NCBI GenBank assembly: GCA_002321305.1
Contig: DCMF01000025.1
Coordinates: 11,573-24,251, forward strand
Length of the DNA: 12,679 nucleotides
Source: Verrucomicrobia bacterium UBA1629
GTDB taxonomy: Bacteria; Verrucomicrobiota; Kiritimatiellia; RFP12; UBA1067
Reading direction: 5' to 3'
Position 1 is the stretch's first letter, and the number at the start of each line of letters is the position of its first letter. The translations under genes and the position numbers were made by a program. The notes beneath the pieces are model-generated. The model was not told where the DNA came from. It made no database searches and saw only the letters and a list, made by a program, of their open reading frames with translations. Positions 1-7,295 of the stretch are shown here, in pieces.

Positions 1-2150
1 CCGATGCTCTGCACCTTCGGGAGGTTGGCCGACGTGAGGGCGACCTGCAGGAAGAACGCATACGCCTTGATGGAGACGAGCAGGGGGGCGGAGACCGACA
101 GGATCGAGGAGAGGCCGTACCGGCTGTCTCGGGTGGAGAACGCCGCGTCTCCGATCTCCGTGCATTTCGGGAGGGAGAGATCGAACTGGTATGGCGCCGC
201 CGACTTCCCGTAGTTGAGCCACCGGAATGCGCGGTCGCCGATCCTGACGGTCTCGGAAAGGTCGATCTCGGTGACGCAGCGCTGGTTGTCGAAGCAGTCG
301 TTCCCGATGACCTGCGCCTTCGGGACGATGATCTTGCCGATCTTCCCTTCCGGGATGTCCGCAAACGCGTTGTCTCCGATCCTGTTGTAGGTCTCCTCGG
401 TCGTTCCGAGTTCGGCATTCTCGCCGATCCGGAGCTCCACCGTTCCGTCCGTCGCGTTTCCGAAGGCGCCGCCGAACGCATTCTCGCCGATGTTGCGGCA
501 CTTCGGAAGGTTCAGCCCGGTGAGTCTGTCCGCGTCGTAGAACGCATACTGGCCGATCTGCTCGACGAGCGGGGCGTCGACCGTCCTGAGGGCGGCGGAT
601 GAATAGAAGGCATACTCCCCGATCTCCGTGCACTTCGGGAGATTCACGGTCGCAAGTTCGTCAGCGTCGTAGAAGGCGTATTTGCCGACCTTTGTCACAT
701 TCGGGAAGAAGATGCGGCGGAGGTAGTTCGGGGAGTAGCAGGCGTACTTCTCGATCTCCGTGGCGGCAGGGCCGAAGAGCCCGCTGACGGGGGAGTCTGC
801 GGTGCATGGGGCCGAGCATCCGGGTTCGCGCCACCTGGTGAGGTTTGCCGTGACCGCACCCTCGACCGACCCGTTGTATCCCTCGGGGAGTTTCGCGCCG
901 GAGAAGCACGTCCAGTTGCCGCCGAGGTACTCCGCGAAGAGCCTGACGGCGTCGAAGACGGCCTTGACGTTCGCCGCGTTCCTCTTTCCCTGCACGTCGT
1001 TTGGGAAGCCGACGGACACGTCCTTCACGTCCGTGGCGTCGAGCTGCCCGGAGACCGTGACCGTGCCGGAATGCGTCTCCGCGCCGGAATGCGTCTCCGC
1101 GCCGGAATGCGTCTCCGCGCCCGTCAGCGAGACCGTTCCGTTGAGTTCCGCGCTGCCGTCGACGGTGGTCGCGCCGCCGACATACACGCCGTCCCCGTCC
1201 GCCGTCAGGATGCTCGTCGCACCGTCCTTGACCGCGAAGGAATCCGTCACCTCGGCGTTCGCCGTCGTGAGCGAAGACGCGCCGAGCGCGGCGAAAGTCC
1301 AAGTCCCGGCGACCGACTGCGCCGCCGCCCTGGCCGCGTTCCACCACGCGGCGAGCTTCGCCGTGACCCAATTGGTGTTCGCCGTCTTCGTCGACTCGTC
1401 GGTGGGGTCCATCGCTCCATCGCCGTCGACGATGTCCGGCACGATCGGAGAGTTGGTGAAGGTCTTCACGCCCGCGACGGTCTGCGCTCCGACGCGGGTC
1501 ACGTAGGCGTTGGTGTCCGGGCTCTCGTCCTGTCCCGCAGGATCGACCTCAAGGACGGGCTTCCCGTATTCGTCCCAGGAGACCGCGACCGGATGCCACT
1601 TGGCATCGGCTTCCGAGTAAACCATCGTCGTGAGGCCCGGCTGACCTCGAAGGGAGGATAGCCACTCCTCCTTCGTGCCGACGAATCCAAGTTCGACCGC
1701 CACCTGATACGCGCTCTTGCCCTCCGCGCCCGGCTGGCCGGGCGAGCCCGGTTCGCCCGGCTTGCCCTGTGGACCCTGCATCGTGTAGACCTCGCCCGTC
1801 TCCGCGTCCGTCCACAGGGGGTTCCACGCGATGACGAGATCGCCCTCGGCAACGGTCTTCTCGGAGTCCCGGACAACGCAATGGAACGACCGCATCTCGT
1901 GCATGTCGCGCACGAACTCCTCGCGGAGGGCCTTCCCGTTGAACGCGATCCCGTACCGGCCGCCGACGAAGGTCGATCTGGCAAGGCACTGCAGGCCGTC
2001 GTCGGACATCACATACGCGGTGTACGACTGCCCGAAGACCGTCCCGGAGAGGGAGAGGCCGTAGGAGTTGCCCGCGAACGGGACGAGCCGCCCGAAGGAG
2101 ACCGTGCCGCGCTCGGTGTTGAGAGTCCAGGAAAGGTTCGGAGCCGCCAT
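1..2150 (-). CDS. Phage fibre protein with collagen-like and BspA-type LRR domains (3' end beyond window)
   Basis: At least 716 codons are open from ATG 2150 to the left edge with no stop, so the C-terminus is missing. An AAAGGA lies about 10 nt before the ATG. Residues 1-125 are a beta-rich N-terminal domain that probably anchors the protein to the virion. Residues 126-146 are seven collagen-like G-X-Y triplets (GPQ GKP GEP GSP GQP GAE GKS). They are followed by SAYQVAVELGFVGTKEEW, a motif common after collagen-like stretches in phage fibres. Residues 219-240 (VGAQTVAGVKTF, then PIVPD) resemble another common fibre motif, and a related AQSVAGTWTF follows near 277. GAETHS is repeated three times at 344-361. 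From about 463 to the end there are roughly ten BspA/LRR_5 repeats of the form L..V.LPKCTEIGEYAF. It probably binds a host surface ligand. A head fibre is the alternative, because the gene follows the cement protein genes rather than tail genes. Confidence 0.9.
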   Translation of the reverse strand, partial: MAAPNLSWTLNTERGTVSFGRLVPFAGNSYGLSLSGTVFGQSYTAYVMSDDGLQCLARSTFVGGRYGIAFNGKALREEFVRDMHEMRSFHCVVRDSEKTVAEGDLVIAWNPLWTDAETGEVYTMQGPQGKPGEPGSPGQPGAEGKSAYQVAVELGFVGTKEEWLSSLRGQPGLTTMVYSEADAKWHPVAVSWDEYGKPVLEVDPAGQDESPDTNAYVTRVGAQTVAGVKTFTNSPIVPDIVDGDGAMDPTDESTKTANTNWVTAKLAAWWNAARAAAQSVAGTWTFAALGASSLTTANAEVTDSFAVKDGATSILTADGDGVYVGGATTVDGSAELNGTVSLTGAETHSGAETHSGAETHSGTVTVSGQLDATDVKDVSVGFPNDVQGKRNAANVKAVFDAVRLFAEYLGGNWTCFSGAKLPEGYNGSVEGAVTANLTRWREPGCSAPCTADSPVSGLFGPAATEIEKYACYSPNYLRRIFFPNVTKVGKYAFYDADELATVNLPKCTEIGEYAFYSSAALRTVDAPLVEQIGQYAFYDADRLTGLNLPKCRNIGENAFGGAFGNATDGTVELRIGENAELGTTEETYNRIGDNAFADIPEGKIGKIIVPKAQVIGNDCFDNQRCVTEIDLSETVRIGDRAFRWLNYGKSAAPYQFDLSLPKCTEIGDAAFSTRDSRYGLSSILSVSAPLLVSIKAYAFFLQVALTSANLPKVQSI
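619..641 (-). repeat. LRR-encoding direct repeat, copy with partner at 151-173
   Basis: The 23 bases at 619-641 and at 151-173 differ at one position only (c against t at the tenth base from the right end). Both encode LPKCTEIG in the fibre leucine-rich repeats (near residues 504-511 and 660-667). They show that repeat units were duplicated or exchanged recently enough to keep nucleotide identity, and they could recombine to delete or add LRR units. Confidence 0.85.
1065..1118 (-). repeat. Three exact tandem copies of an 18-bp unit inside the fibre gene
   Basis: The plus-strand unit GCCGGAATGCGTCTCCGC occurs head to tail at 1065-1082, 1083-1100 and 1101-1118 without a mismatch. The unit is a multiple of three and encodes GAETHS three times (residues about 344-361 of the fibre). 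Copy number can change by slippage without breaking the frame, altering spacer length between the shaft and the LRR region. Confidence 0.97.
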
Positions 2151-2171
2151 TGCCAAACGTCCTTTCCCGGC

Positions 2172-2501
2172 CTAAGCCGCCGGAGCGGCAGCTTCGGCCG
2201 CGTTGGCGAAGGTCTGGTTGTAGAGTTCCGCCAAAGCCCTGTTGGAGATGTTCCCCTTGACCTTCGCGCCCGACTGCGTGAGCTTCATGATGGCCTGGTC
2301 ACGGGTGAGGCCCGCGACCAGTCCATCCGCCCTTGCGACGGGAGCGGGGGCGGCGGGAGCTTCCGCCTCCCCGCCCTCGACCTTGACGAAGGAACTCCTG
2401 ATGACGTCCGCCTTGCACTCCTCCGGCGTGAGGTCGAGGACTTGCCCCCGCTTCACGACATCGCCGCGCACGATGGACTTGAACAGGCATTTCACCTTCA
2501 T
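2172..2501 (-). CDS. Small head-module protein with HeH/LEM-like C-terminal helices
   Basis: A 109-residue protein starting at ATG 2501, with a GGGAGG-type ribosome binding site just upstream, and ending at TAG. Residues 1-42 (MKVKCLFKSIVRGDVVKRG...) look like a small beta domain of the kind found in short phage proteins beside head genes. Residues 44-60 are an Ala/Pro-rich linker. Residues 65-98 (LTRDQAIMKLTQSGAKVKG, then a second helix) fit a helix-extended-helix HeH/LEM/SAP-like pair. The tail is Ala-rich. It sits between the cement protein and fibre genes, so an attachment or decoration role in the head is plausible. No catalytic residues are seen. The structural assignment rests on pattern only. 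Confidence 0.7.
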   Translation of the reverse strand: MKVKCLFKSIVRGDVVKRGQVLDLTPEECKADVIRSSFVKVEGGEAEAPAAPAPVARADGLVAGLTRDQAIMKLTQSGAKVKGNISNRALAELYNQTFANAAEAAAPAA

Positions 2502-2522
2502 GGCCCCTGCCTCCCGTTTCCG

Positions 2523-2918
2523 TCAGGCTTCGACCGACTCGGTGAGCCAAGCCGAATACTTCGCGCCGACGAGAGGGCCGTCGGCGACCGTCATCGAGAG
2601 GCGCATCTTCCCGCCGAGACCGCCGAGAGGCAGCTTGGCGAACGGGATGAGCCGCTTGCCCGCGATGGCTTCGGAGACGAGGACCTGCGGGAAGGTCACG
2701 ACCGTGTTCCAGGTCGTGCCGCCGTCCTTCGACATCTGCAGCGCCGGGGTGATGCCCGCCGCCGTGGGCGTGACCGCGCCGCAGTCGTCCAGCTGCGCGA
2801 CGAGGTTGAGCGAACGGGCGATCTCGTCACCCGCGTTGCCGACATCGACAACATCGGAGTTGGCGGTCGCTGTGATGGCCTTGCCGTCCGCGAAGGCGAG
2901 GAGTTTATCCGTGATCAT
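2523..2918 (-). CDS. Capsid cement/decoration protein, Bbp16-like
   Basis: A 131-residue protein with AAGAAAGGAAT upstream of ATG 2918. Its N-terminus (MITDKLLAFADGKAITATAN followed by SDVVDVG) has the '.F...Q.ITATA.S...IDLG' pattern of the Bbp16 family, the cement protein of Bordetella phage BPP-1. In BPP-1 this is a jelly-roll protein that sits on the outside of the HK97-fold capsid and clamps neighbouring subunits. Length and predicted beta content (VAQLDD, TPALQMSKDGGTTWNTVVTF, KMRLSMTVADG) agree. It lies directly downstream of the major capsid gene, as expected for a protein needed in similar copy number. A strong stem-loop lies in the 66-nt gap between the two. Family assignment is by motif and position. 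Confidence 0.78.
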   Translation of the reverse strand: MITDKLLAFADGKAITATANSDVVDVGNAGDEIARSLNLVAQLDDCGAVTPTAAGITPALQMSKDGGTTWNTVVTFPQVLVSEAIAGKRLIPFAKLPLGGLGGKMRLSMTVADGPLVGAKYSAWLTESVEA

Positions 2919-2948
2919 TTTCGTGATTCCTTTCTTGTCTTGATGGGT

Positions 2949-2977
2949 GGGGCGGGGGAGGGCCGCTCCCCCGTCCC
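2949..2977 (-). promoter_or_regulatory. Strong GC-rich stem-loop between capsid and cement genes
   Basis: CGGGGGAG at 2953-2960 pairs perfectly with CTCCCCCG at 2966-2973 around a 5-nt loop. Three further G-C pairs follow outside one mismatch. It starts 8 nt after the capsid stop. No T-run follows on the minus strand, so a classical intrinsic terminator is unlikely. It may protect the 3' end of the capsid mRNA, be a processing site, or dampen read-through into the cement gene. Confidence 0.6.
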
Positions 2978-2984
2978 GGCTGGG

Positions 2985-4004
2985 TCAGGCAACCGCGCTC
3001 TCGTTCACGTTGAGGGCCTCTTCGGTGAAGATCGGCACGCCCTGGAAGTGGAGGATCAGCTTGCCGTCGAAGTCCGCGAAGCCGAAGTTGCCGCCGCCCT
3101 TGACGTCCTTGCGGGTCTTGATGCAGAGATACTCGTAGATCGACTCCGGCATGTAGAACTTGCGGGCGATGCCCGTCTTGTTCTGCCGGATGATCGCCTT
3201 GAGCATGTACTCGCCAAGGTCGATGCCGAGGGCGTCGAGGTTGTTGGACTCGATGTTGCAGATGCGGACGTTCTTGCGGAAGTCCTTCACGCGGCAGCCG
3301 ACCGTCCAGTCGAAGAACTGCTCCTTGACGCGGAGACGCTTGCCGTCGGCGGTCGTGACCGTCTCGTCCTTGACCGGTCCGCGCTGGAGTCCGGCGCTCG
3401 TGCCCTTCGGGTAGATGAGGGCCGTGCCCATGCGACCGTGGCCGATCAGCCAGATCGAGCGGAGGGCCGAGCTGTCCGGGGTCGCACTGCGCTTCGCGCC
3501 GAGGCAGTAGTACGACGCATCCTGTTTCGTCGAGGTGCCGGAGCAGAGCTTCGAGTACACCGGGGTGAGGCCGTTGAACTTCTTGCCGTTCACCTTCGTG
3601 TTGCCGTAGAACAGGCACGAAAGGACCTCAAGGGCCATCGACTCGCCCTCGGCGTAAGCCTCGTCGCCGAGTTCGGACTCCGCGTCTTCCGCCGTCTTGA
3701 TGAGACGGGAATCGACCTGGAGCAGGGCCTCAAGGTGACCGCAGGAGTTCGTCACCTGGGTCTTCGATCCCTTGGACGGCTGGACGCCCTCGTAGAACGA
3801 AGTCCACGCGCTCTCCGGGATGCCCGTGCGGATCGTGGTCGTGTCGTGATCCCCGTCATTGCACGGCAGGACCGTGAAGTGACCGAGGTTGGCGGTCGAT
3901 TCAAGGGCGAGTTCGACGATATCCCTGTCGAACTTCCCATCGACTTTCCCCCTGGCGATGTCAACCATCGTGGGGTTGCGTTTCGCGCTGAAAGAAACAC
4001 TCAT
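2985..4004 (-). CDS. Major capsid protein (HK97-fold type, BPP-1/Bbp17-like)
   Basis: A 339-residue protein that forms the icosahedral shell. AAAGGAAAG lies before ATG 4004. Family-type motifs seen are EVLSCLFYGN (126-135), FNGL (143-146), SIWLIGHG (183-190), IYPKGTSAGLQRG (197-209), an FFDWTVGCRVKDFR stretch (230-243) followed by RICNIE, and a C-terminal beta strand with FQGVPIF (320-326). These are typical of podovirus capsid proteins found next to Bbp16 and Bbp19 homologues. Length is normal for the family. No N-terminal delta-domain is obvious; the separate scaffold gene immediately upstream supplies that role. The gene is followed by a strong stem-loop and then the cement gene. Confidence 0.93.
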   Translation of the reverse strand: MSVSFSAKRNPTMVDIARGKVDGKFDRDIVELALESTANLGHFTVLPCNDGDHDTTTIRTGIPESAWTSFYEGVQPSKGSKTQVTNSCGHLEALLQVDSRLIKTAEDAESELGDEAYAEGESMALEVLSCLFYGNTKVNGKKFNGLTPVYSKLCSGTSTKQDASYYCLGAKRSATPDSSALRSIWLIGHGRMGTALIYPKGTSAGLQRGPVKDETVTTADGKRLRVKEQFFDWTVGCRVKDFRKNVRICNIESNNLDALGIDLGEYMLKAIIRQNKTGIARKFYMPESIYEYLCIKTRKDVKGGGNFGFADFDGKLILHFQGVPIFTEEALNVNESAVA

Positions 4005-4062
4005 CTGTGCTTTCCTTTCTTTTTGTTTCCTTGTTTACGGGACCTCGCTGCAACCCCACGGG

Positions 4063-4800
4063 CTACACCTTGACCCCGCCGTACATCCTGTGAAGGACAT
4101 CCCCGCGTTCCTCGCCGCCCGTGCCGTCCTTCGGCACGACACGTCCGGTGTCCGTGGAGAACCTCTTCGCGATCCAGGCCATCTGCCGGATGAACCTGGG
4201 GTTGTTGCATACTTTCCGTTCCTGTCGAACGACATTCCAAAGTTCTTCTCCGAAGGCGATCCTGCCGCCTTCCTTCGCGAGGGCGATCACCTTGCGGATG
4301 TCCGGCCCGAACTCCTTCTCGCAGGCCGTGATGTTCGCGCTGTCGATTGCCGCGTCCCGCTCCGCCAGCTTCTTGACGACGCCCTGCCGATAGGCGGTGA
4401 ACGCCTTGACAACGCCCTCGGCTTTCTTCGGGTCGCCGCCGGACATCTTCATCAGCTCCGGGGTCATTGCCGAGAGGAGCGGATCGTCGAACTTCACGCC
4501 GTCACCGAGGTCGATGGCCTTGATGCCGTCCGTCCACGCCTTGACCGCCTCTTCCGTGGGCGGCGTGTCGGCGGCGGCTTCCGGCTGATCCTTCTCCTCC
4601 GGCTCGTCACCGAGGAGGTTCTTCGGCCCCTTCGTTTCCGTGTCGGCGGGAGTCTCCGTGTTTTCCGCGCCCGGAGTCTCGTCGCCGTCCATAAGGTTCT
4701 TTGGGGCTTCGGCGGTCTCCTGTGCGGTCGTGGTCTCAGTGGCCTCCGGCGCTGCGGCGGGAGTCTCCGTGTTTTCCTGTGTCTGCGTGAGTTCGGCCAT
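4063..4800 (-). CDS. Capsid scaffolding protein
   Basis: A 245-residue acidic protein. It starts at ATG 4800, overlapping the previous stop by one base (TGATG), with AAAGGGA upstream. Residues 1-85 are low-complexity and rich in Glu, Thr, Pro and Ala. The rest is helical and charged (EEAVKAWTDGIKAIDL, KAEGVVKAFTAYRQGVVKKL, CEKEFGPDIRKVIALAKEGG), ending with a basic segment (WIAKRFSTDTGRVVPK). An acidic disordered N-terminus, amphipathic helices and a position between portal and capsid genes are the standard signature of a scaffold that organises capsid subunits and leaves the shell before maturation. The N-terminal tail holds an imperfect duplication (ENTETPA at 9 and 46, PKNLMDGDE and PKNLLGDE). 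No protease domain is visible. Confidence 0.87.
   Translation of the reverse strand: MAELTQTQENTETPAAAPEATETTTAQETAEAPKNLMDGDETPGAENTETPADTETKGPKNLLGDEPEEKDQPEAAADTPPTEEAVKAWTDGIKAIDLGDGVKFDDPLLSAMTPELMKMSGGDPKKAEGVVKAFTAYRQGVVKKLAERDAAIDSANITACEKEFGPDIRKVIALAKEGGRIAFGEELWNVVRQERKVCNNPRFIRQMAWIAKRFSTDTGRVVPKDGTGGEERGDVLHRMYGGVKV
4644..4777 (-). repeat. Exact 23-bp direct repeat in the scaffold gene (4644-4666 and 4755-4777)
   Basis: The two copies are identical and start 111 bp apart, that is 37 codons, so they are in frame. They mark an internal duplication of the acidic N-terminal tail of the scaffold, with PKNL(M/L) followed by GDE also repeated. Confidence 0.9.
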
Positions 4801-5171
4801 CAGTCGTTCCCTTTCGTTTCGTTCCGAGCTGCGATGTCAAGTCTCTGCTTGCGGTCCTTCTCGACCTGCGTCCGCTCCTCGATGGCCTTGAGAACCATCG
4901 CGCCGTCAGCCGTGTTCGCCGTGAAGTAGATGTCCACGCCGAGTTCGCGCCAGCCGATCATCTTCATCACCGCGTTGGTGTCGGACGTGTCCATCGAGAC
5001 GGATCCGAACACGCGCGCCCGCTTGAGAATGCCGACGAGGACACGCCGGAAGGCCGGGTCCTGCAGAAGCCGCCTGTAGTCGGCCCGCATCTGCTCATAG
5101 TCCTCGTCGGCAAACTGACGGTGCATCTCGTTCAGCTTCACGGAGGCGCGTCTCCTGTCGGCCATGTTCAT
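4800..5171 (-). CDS. Bbp19-like phage structural-module protein
   Basis: A 123-residue protein. ATG 5171 overlaps the portal stop (ATGA) and has AAGGAGG five bases upstream, which favours it over the in-frame ATG at 5165. The core (YRRLLQDPAFRRVLVGILKR at about 32-51, FGSVSMDTSDTNAVMKMIGW, then ELGVDIYF) has the DF..LL....GR.VL..LL layout and the G-R-x-LG-like middle of Bbp19-family phage proteins. These lie between portal and scaffold/capsid genes in BPP-1-like phages. The molecular role of the family is not established. The C-terminus is a charged helix (MVLKAIEERTQVEKDRKQRL). Position and overlap suggest co-translation with the portal. Confidence 0.72.
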   Translation of the reverse strand: MNMADRRRASVKLNEMHRQFADEDYEQMRADYRRLLQDPAFRRVLVGILKRARVFGSVSMDTSDTNAVMKMIGWRELGVDIYFTANTADGAMVLKAIEERTQVEKDRKQRLDIAARNETKGND

Positions 5172-6970
5172 CGAGCACCTCCTTGCATCAGCATTTCAAG
5201 CGCGTTGCCGTTGCCTACCTTCGTCTCGGAGAGGGCCTTGGCGTTCGCGCCCGCGTTCTTCATCATCTCGACATACTGCGCCTGGGCCGCCTGCTGCTGG
5301 GCGGCGGCGTTCCGGGCTTCGCGGATCGCGGCAACCTCCCTTGTGGTCTTGACGTAGGCCGCCGCGCCGGGATAGACCTTGCTGACCTCGTCGATGATCT
5401 TGTCCACGTCGACCTTGTCGAGGGCTTCCGGCTTCGCCTGCGCAAGCATCGAGGTCATCTCGATGAGCATGTTGATCGCCCGCATCTTGAGGGCGGCTTT
5501 CATCTCCGCGTGGATCGTCGAGGTGTACTCGACCGCCACGTCAGCCTGTCCCGTGACGAGCGCGGGCGGCGGCTCGGGAATGACACCGTCCTCAAGGAGG
5601 ATCTGGAAGACCGCGTCGATGACAGAGTTGAGGAACTCGTCCATCTGCGTCAGCACCGGGCCGAGGAGGGTGACCTTCTCGCCGGAGAGTTCGCTGACCT
5701 CCGTCGCGGTCTTCTGCGCCCGGTTGGACTCGTTGATCTGCAGCATCATCGCGAAGAGGTCGTTGTACCAGTAGCGGCCGACCCGGTCGGCGATGATCTG
5801 GATCTTCGCTTCGACCTTGTCGATTCCCTCGCGGGTCTCAAACAGGCGCTGGACCGGGGACGCGCCAGTCCCGGTGATGCCGTCGAAGAAGGTGATGCCG
5901 CCGGGGAACATGTTGAAGGGCTTTCCCTTCATCGAGGACGGGGCGATCATCGACGGCTCCGCCTCGTTGGCGATCATCCGGAGTTCGTACTCCTCGAGTT
6001 CCTGCAGTTCCTTCGCGTCAGGGAGGGACATCTCTCCGATGCCCTTGCCGTAGACGGATCCGCTCTCCATCTGCCGGAGAACCGCCATCGGCTTGTACGC
6101 GAACGAGGTGATGTCGAGGATTCCGTTCAATTCGTCCGCGCCGCGCCTCTCGTCCGTGGTGAAGTAGATCGACGCCCACGGCCTTTCGGGGGCGATGTCC
6201 TTGAACTTCTCCGAGCCGTCGTTCGGGCAGATGAGGTTCCAGACCTCGACCCTGTCCTCCAGCTTCCCATCGGCGATCTTCTCGCGCCACACCATCGGCA
6301 TGTTGCCGACGAGAAACTCCTCCTTCGCCTGTGCGACCGTAATGTTCATCCGGCGCATCAGTTGGTTGACGTTGCCGTAGCGGTCCTCCGCAAGCCAGTA
6401 ATCGCCCTCGTCGAGCAGGTGGAAATGGACATCTCCCGCGTCCGATCCGCGGAGGATGAGGACGCAGGAGGTTCCGAGCAGCGCCCCGTGCTGGTAGACG
6501 TTCTGCGAGGTGCGGTAGAAGTTCGCCCGTTCAAGTGCCGAAAGAATCTCGCCAGTCGCGTTGTCGCACCACTCGTTCAGCTCCGGGTCGCGGGCATCGT
6601 CGGCGGAGACCATCTTCGGAACGATCTCGCACCACTTCTGCGCCTTGTTCGTGATGCCCGACTGCATGCCCGCCGCATAACGGTGGACCGCGAGACGGGG
6701 CTCCGAGTTGAGGATCTTGTCGTCCTCGCGCTCCGATGCCGAACCGTCACGGTCCCTGGAGTCGAGAAGGGCCTTGCCGATGTTCGGCTCAAAGTACAGG
6801 CGGATCTCCTTCCACAGGCTCTCAAACTCCTGCCGGACCGCGACAAGGGAGGACTTTCGCTTTCCGAGCCAATGCTTGAGTTGCTCCGTGTCGGCGGAGT
6901 ACTTGAGGGGCTTTGCGTCGTACAAAGCCTGTGCCTCTTTCTCGTACATCCTGTATCCCGCTTCCGCCAT
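5168..6970 (-). CDS. Portal protein (head-to-tail connector)
   Basis: A 600-residue protein forming the dodecameric ring at one capsid vertex, through which DNA enters and to which the tail attaches. Signature segments of the podovirus head-tail connector family are RYAAGMQSGITNKAQKW (97-113), VYGKGIGEMSLPDAKELQEL (307-326), a MFPGG turn (354-358), and NRAQKTATEVSEL (416-428) followed by EKVTLLGPVLTQMDEFLNSV. The C-terminus is a long Ala/Gln-rich helix (about 545-580), as in portal barrel/crown regions. Length is within the usual range for the family. ATG 6970 has purine-rich GGCGG upstream; an in-frame ATG at residue 8 is a weaker alternative. The last bases overlap the Bbp19-like gene. Confidence 0.96.
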   Translation of the reverse strand: MAEAGYRMYEKEAQALYDAKPLKYSADTEQLKHWLGKRKSSLVAVRQEFESLWKEIRLYFEPNIGKALLDSRDRDGSASEREDDKILNSEPRLAVHRYAAGMQSGITNKAQKWCEIVPKMVSADDARDPELNEWCDNATGEILSALERANFYRTSQNVYQHGALLGTSCVLILRGSDAGDVHFHLLDEGDYWLAEDRYGNVNQLMRRMNITVAQAKEEFLVGNMPMVWREKIADGKLEDRVEVWNLICPNDGSEKFKDIAPERPWASIYFTTDERRGADELNGILDITSFAYKPMAVLRQMESGSVYGKGIGEMSLPDAKELQELEEYELRMIANEAEPSMIAPSSMKGKPFNMFPGGITFFDGITGTGASPVQRLFETREGIDKVEAKIQIIADRVGRYWYNDLFAMMLQINESNRAQKTATEVSELSGEKVTLLGPVLTQMDEFLNSVIDAVFQILLEDGVIPEPPPALVTGQADVAVEYTSTIHAEMKAALKMRAINMLIEMTSMLAQAKPEALDKVDVDKIIDEVSKVYPGAAAYVKTTREVAAIREARNAAAQQQAAQAQYVEMMKNAGANAKALSETKVGNGNALEMLMQGGAR

Positions 6971-6990
6971 TTCAGGCCGCCTGCCTTCGT

Positions 6991-7260
6991 TTAGTCCCCG
7001 AGCTTGCCCGCCGCGCCGCCCGTTGCGGATCCGCCGGATGCGGACTTCAGCCCGACACCGCCACGCGAGAACGCCGACGCGAGGCCGCGACGCAGTTCCT
7101 GTTCCTTGAGCGCATCGGTCTTCGCCTGTTTCGCGCCATCGACCCGCTTCTCCGGTTCGGTGACCTGCGCTTTCTGCAGTTCAAGCTGCTGCCTGGCAAT
7201 ATCAAGCTGCTGCGCTTGGTAGTACTCAGAGTTGCCGCTATCTCCTCCGCCGCCGCCCAT
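6991..7260 (-). CDS. Small Gly-rich, coiled-coil phage protein, first gene of the head module
   Basis: An 89-residue protein. ATG 7260 is chosen because AGGAGG sits six bases upstream; the frame is open further upstream into the promoter region and there encodes a chance hydrophobic segment. The N-terminus is MGGGGGDSG. A central helix (YYQAQQLDIARQQLELQKAQ, then EPEKRVDGAKQAK) is predicted to be coiled coil. The C-terminus is Gly/Ala/Ser-rich (SASGGSATGGAAGK). I do not recognise a family. Short Gln/Ala-rich proteins of this kind sit next to portals in several podovirus genomes, where they are minor virion or ejection-associated proteins, but that role is a guess here. Confidence 0.75.
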   Translation of the reverse strand: MGGGGGDSGNSEYYQAQQLDIARQQLELQKAQVTEPEKRVDGAKQAKTDALKEQELRRGLASAFSRGGVGLKSASGGSATGGAAGKLGD

Positions 7261-7295
7261 GACATCCTCCTGCCAAGTTGGTGAAAGTGTTGCGA

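Noticed and set aside
1065..1118. CRISPR-like array from the three 18-bp repeats
   Set aside because: The copies are directly adjacent without spacers and lie in frame inside a coding gene.
1..2150. Variable repeat of a diversity-generating retroelement in the fibre
   Set aside because: No reverse transcriptase, template repeat or adenine-biased variable block is visible in the window, and the incomplete C-terminus prevents a test.
1881..4073. Long plus-strand open frame of 730 codons
   Set aside because: It runs antisense across the fibre, HeH-like, cement and capsid genes and their gaps. It has a strongly charged Arg/Glu/Val composition typical of the reverse complement of GC-rich codons and matches no protein pattern.
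5183..6994. Plus-strand open frame of 603 codons
   Set aside because: Exact antisense of the portal gene, whose family motifs are unmistakable.
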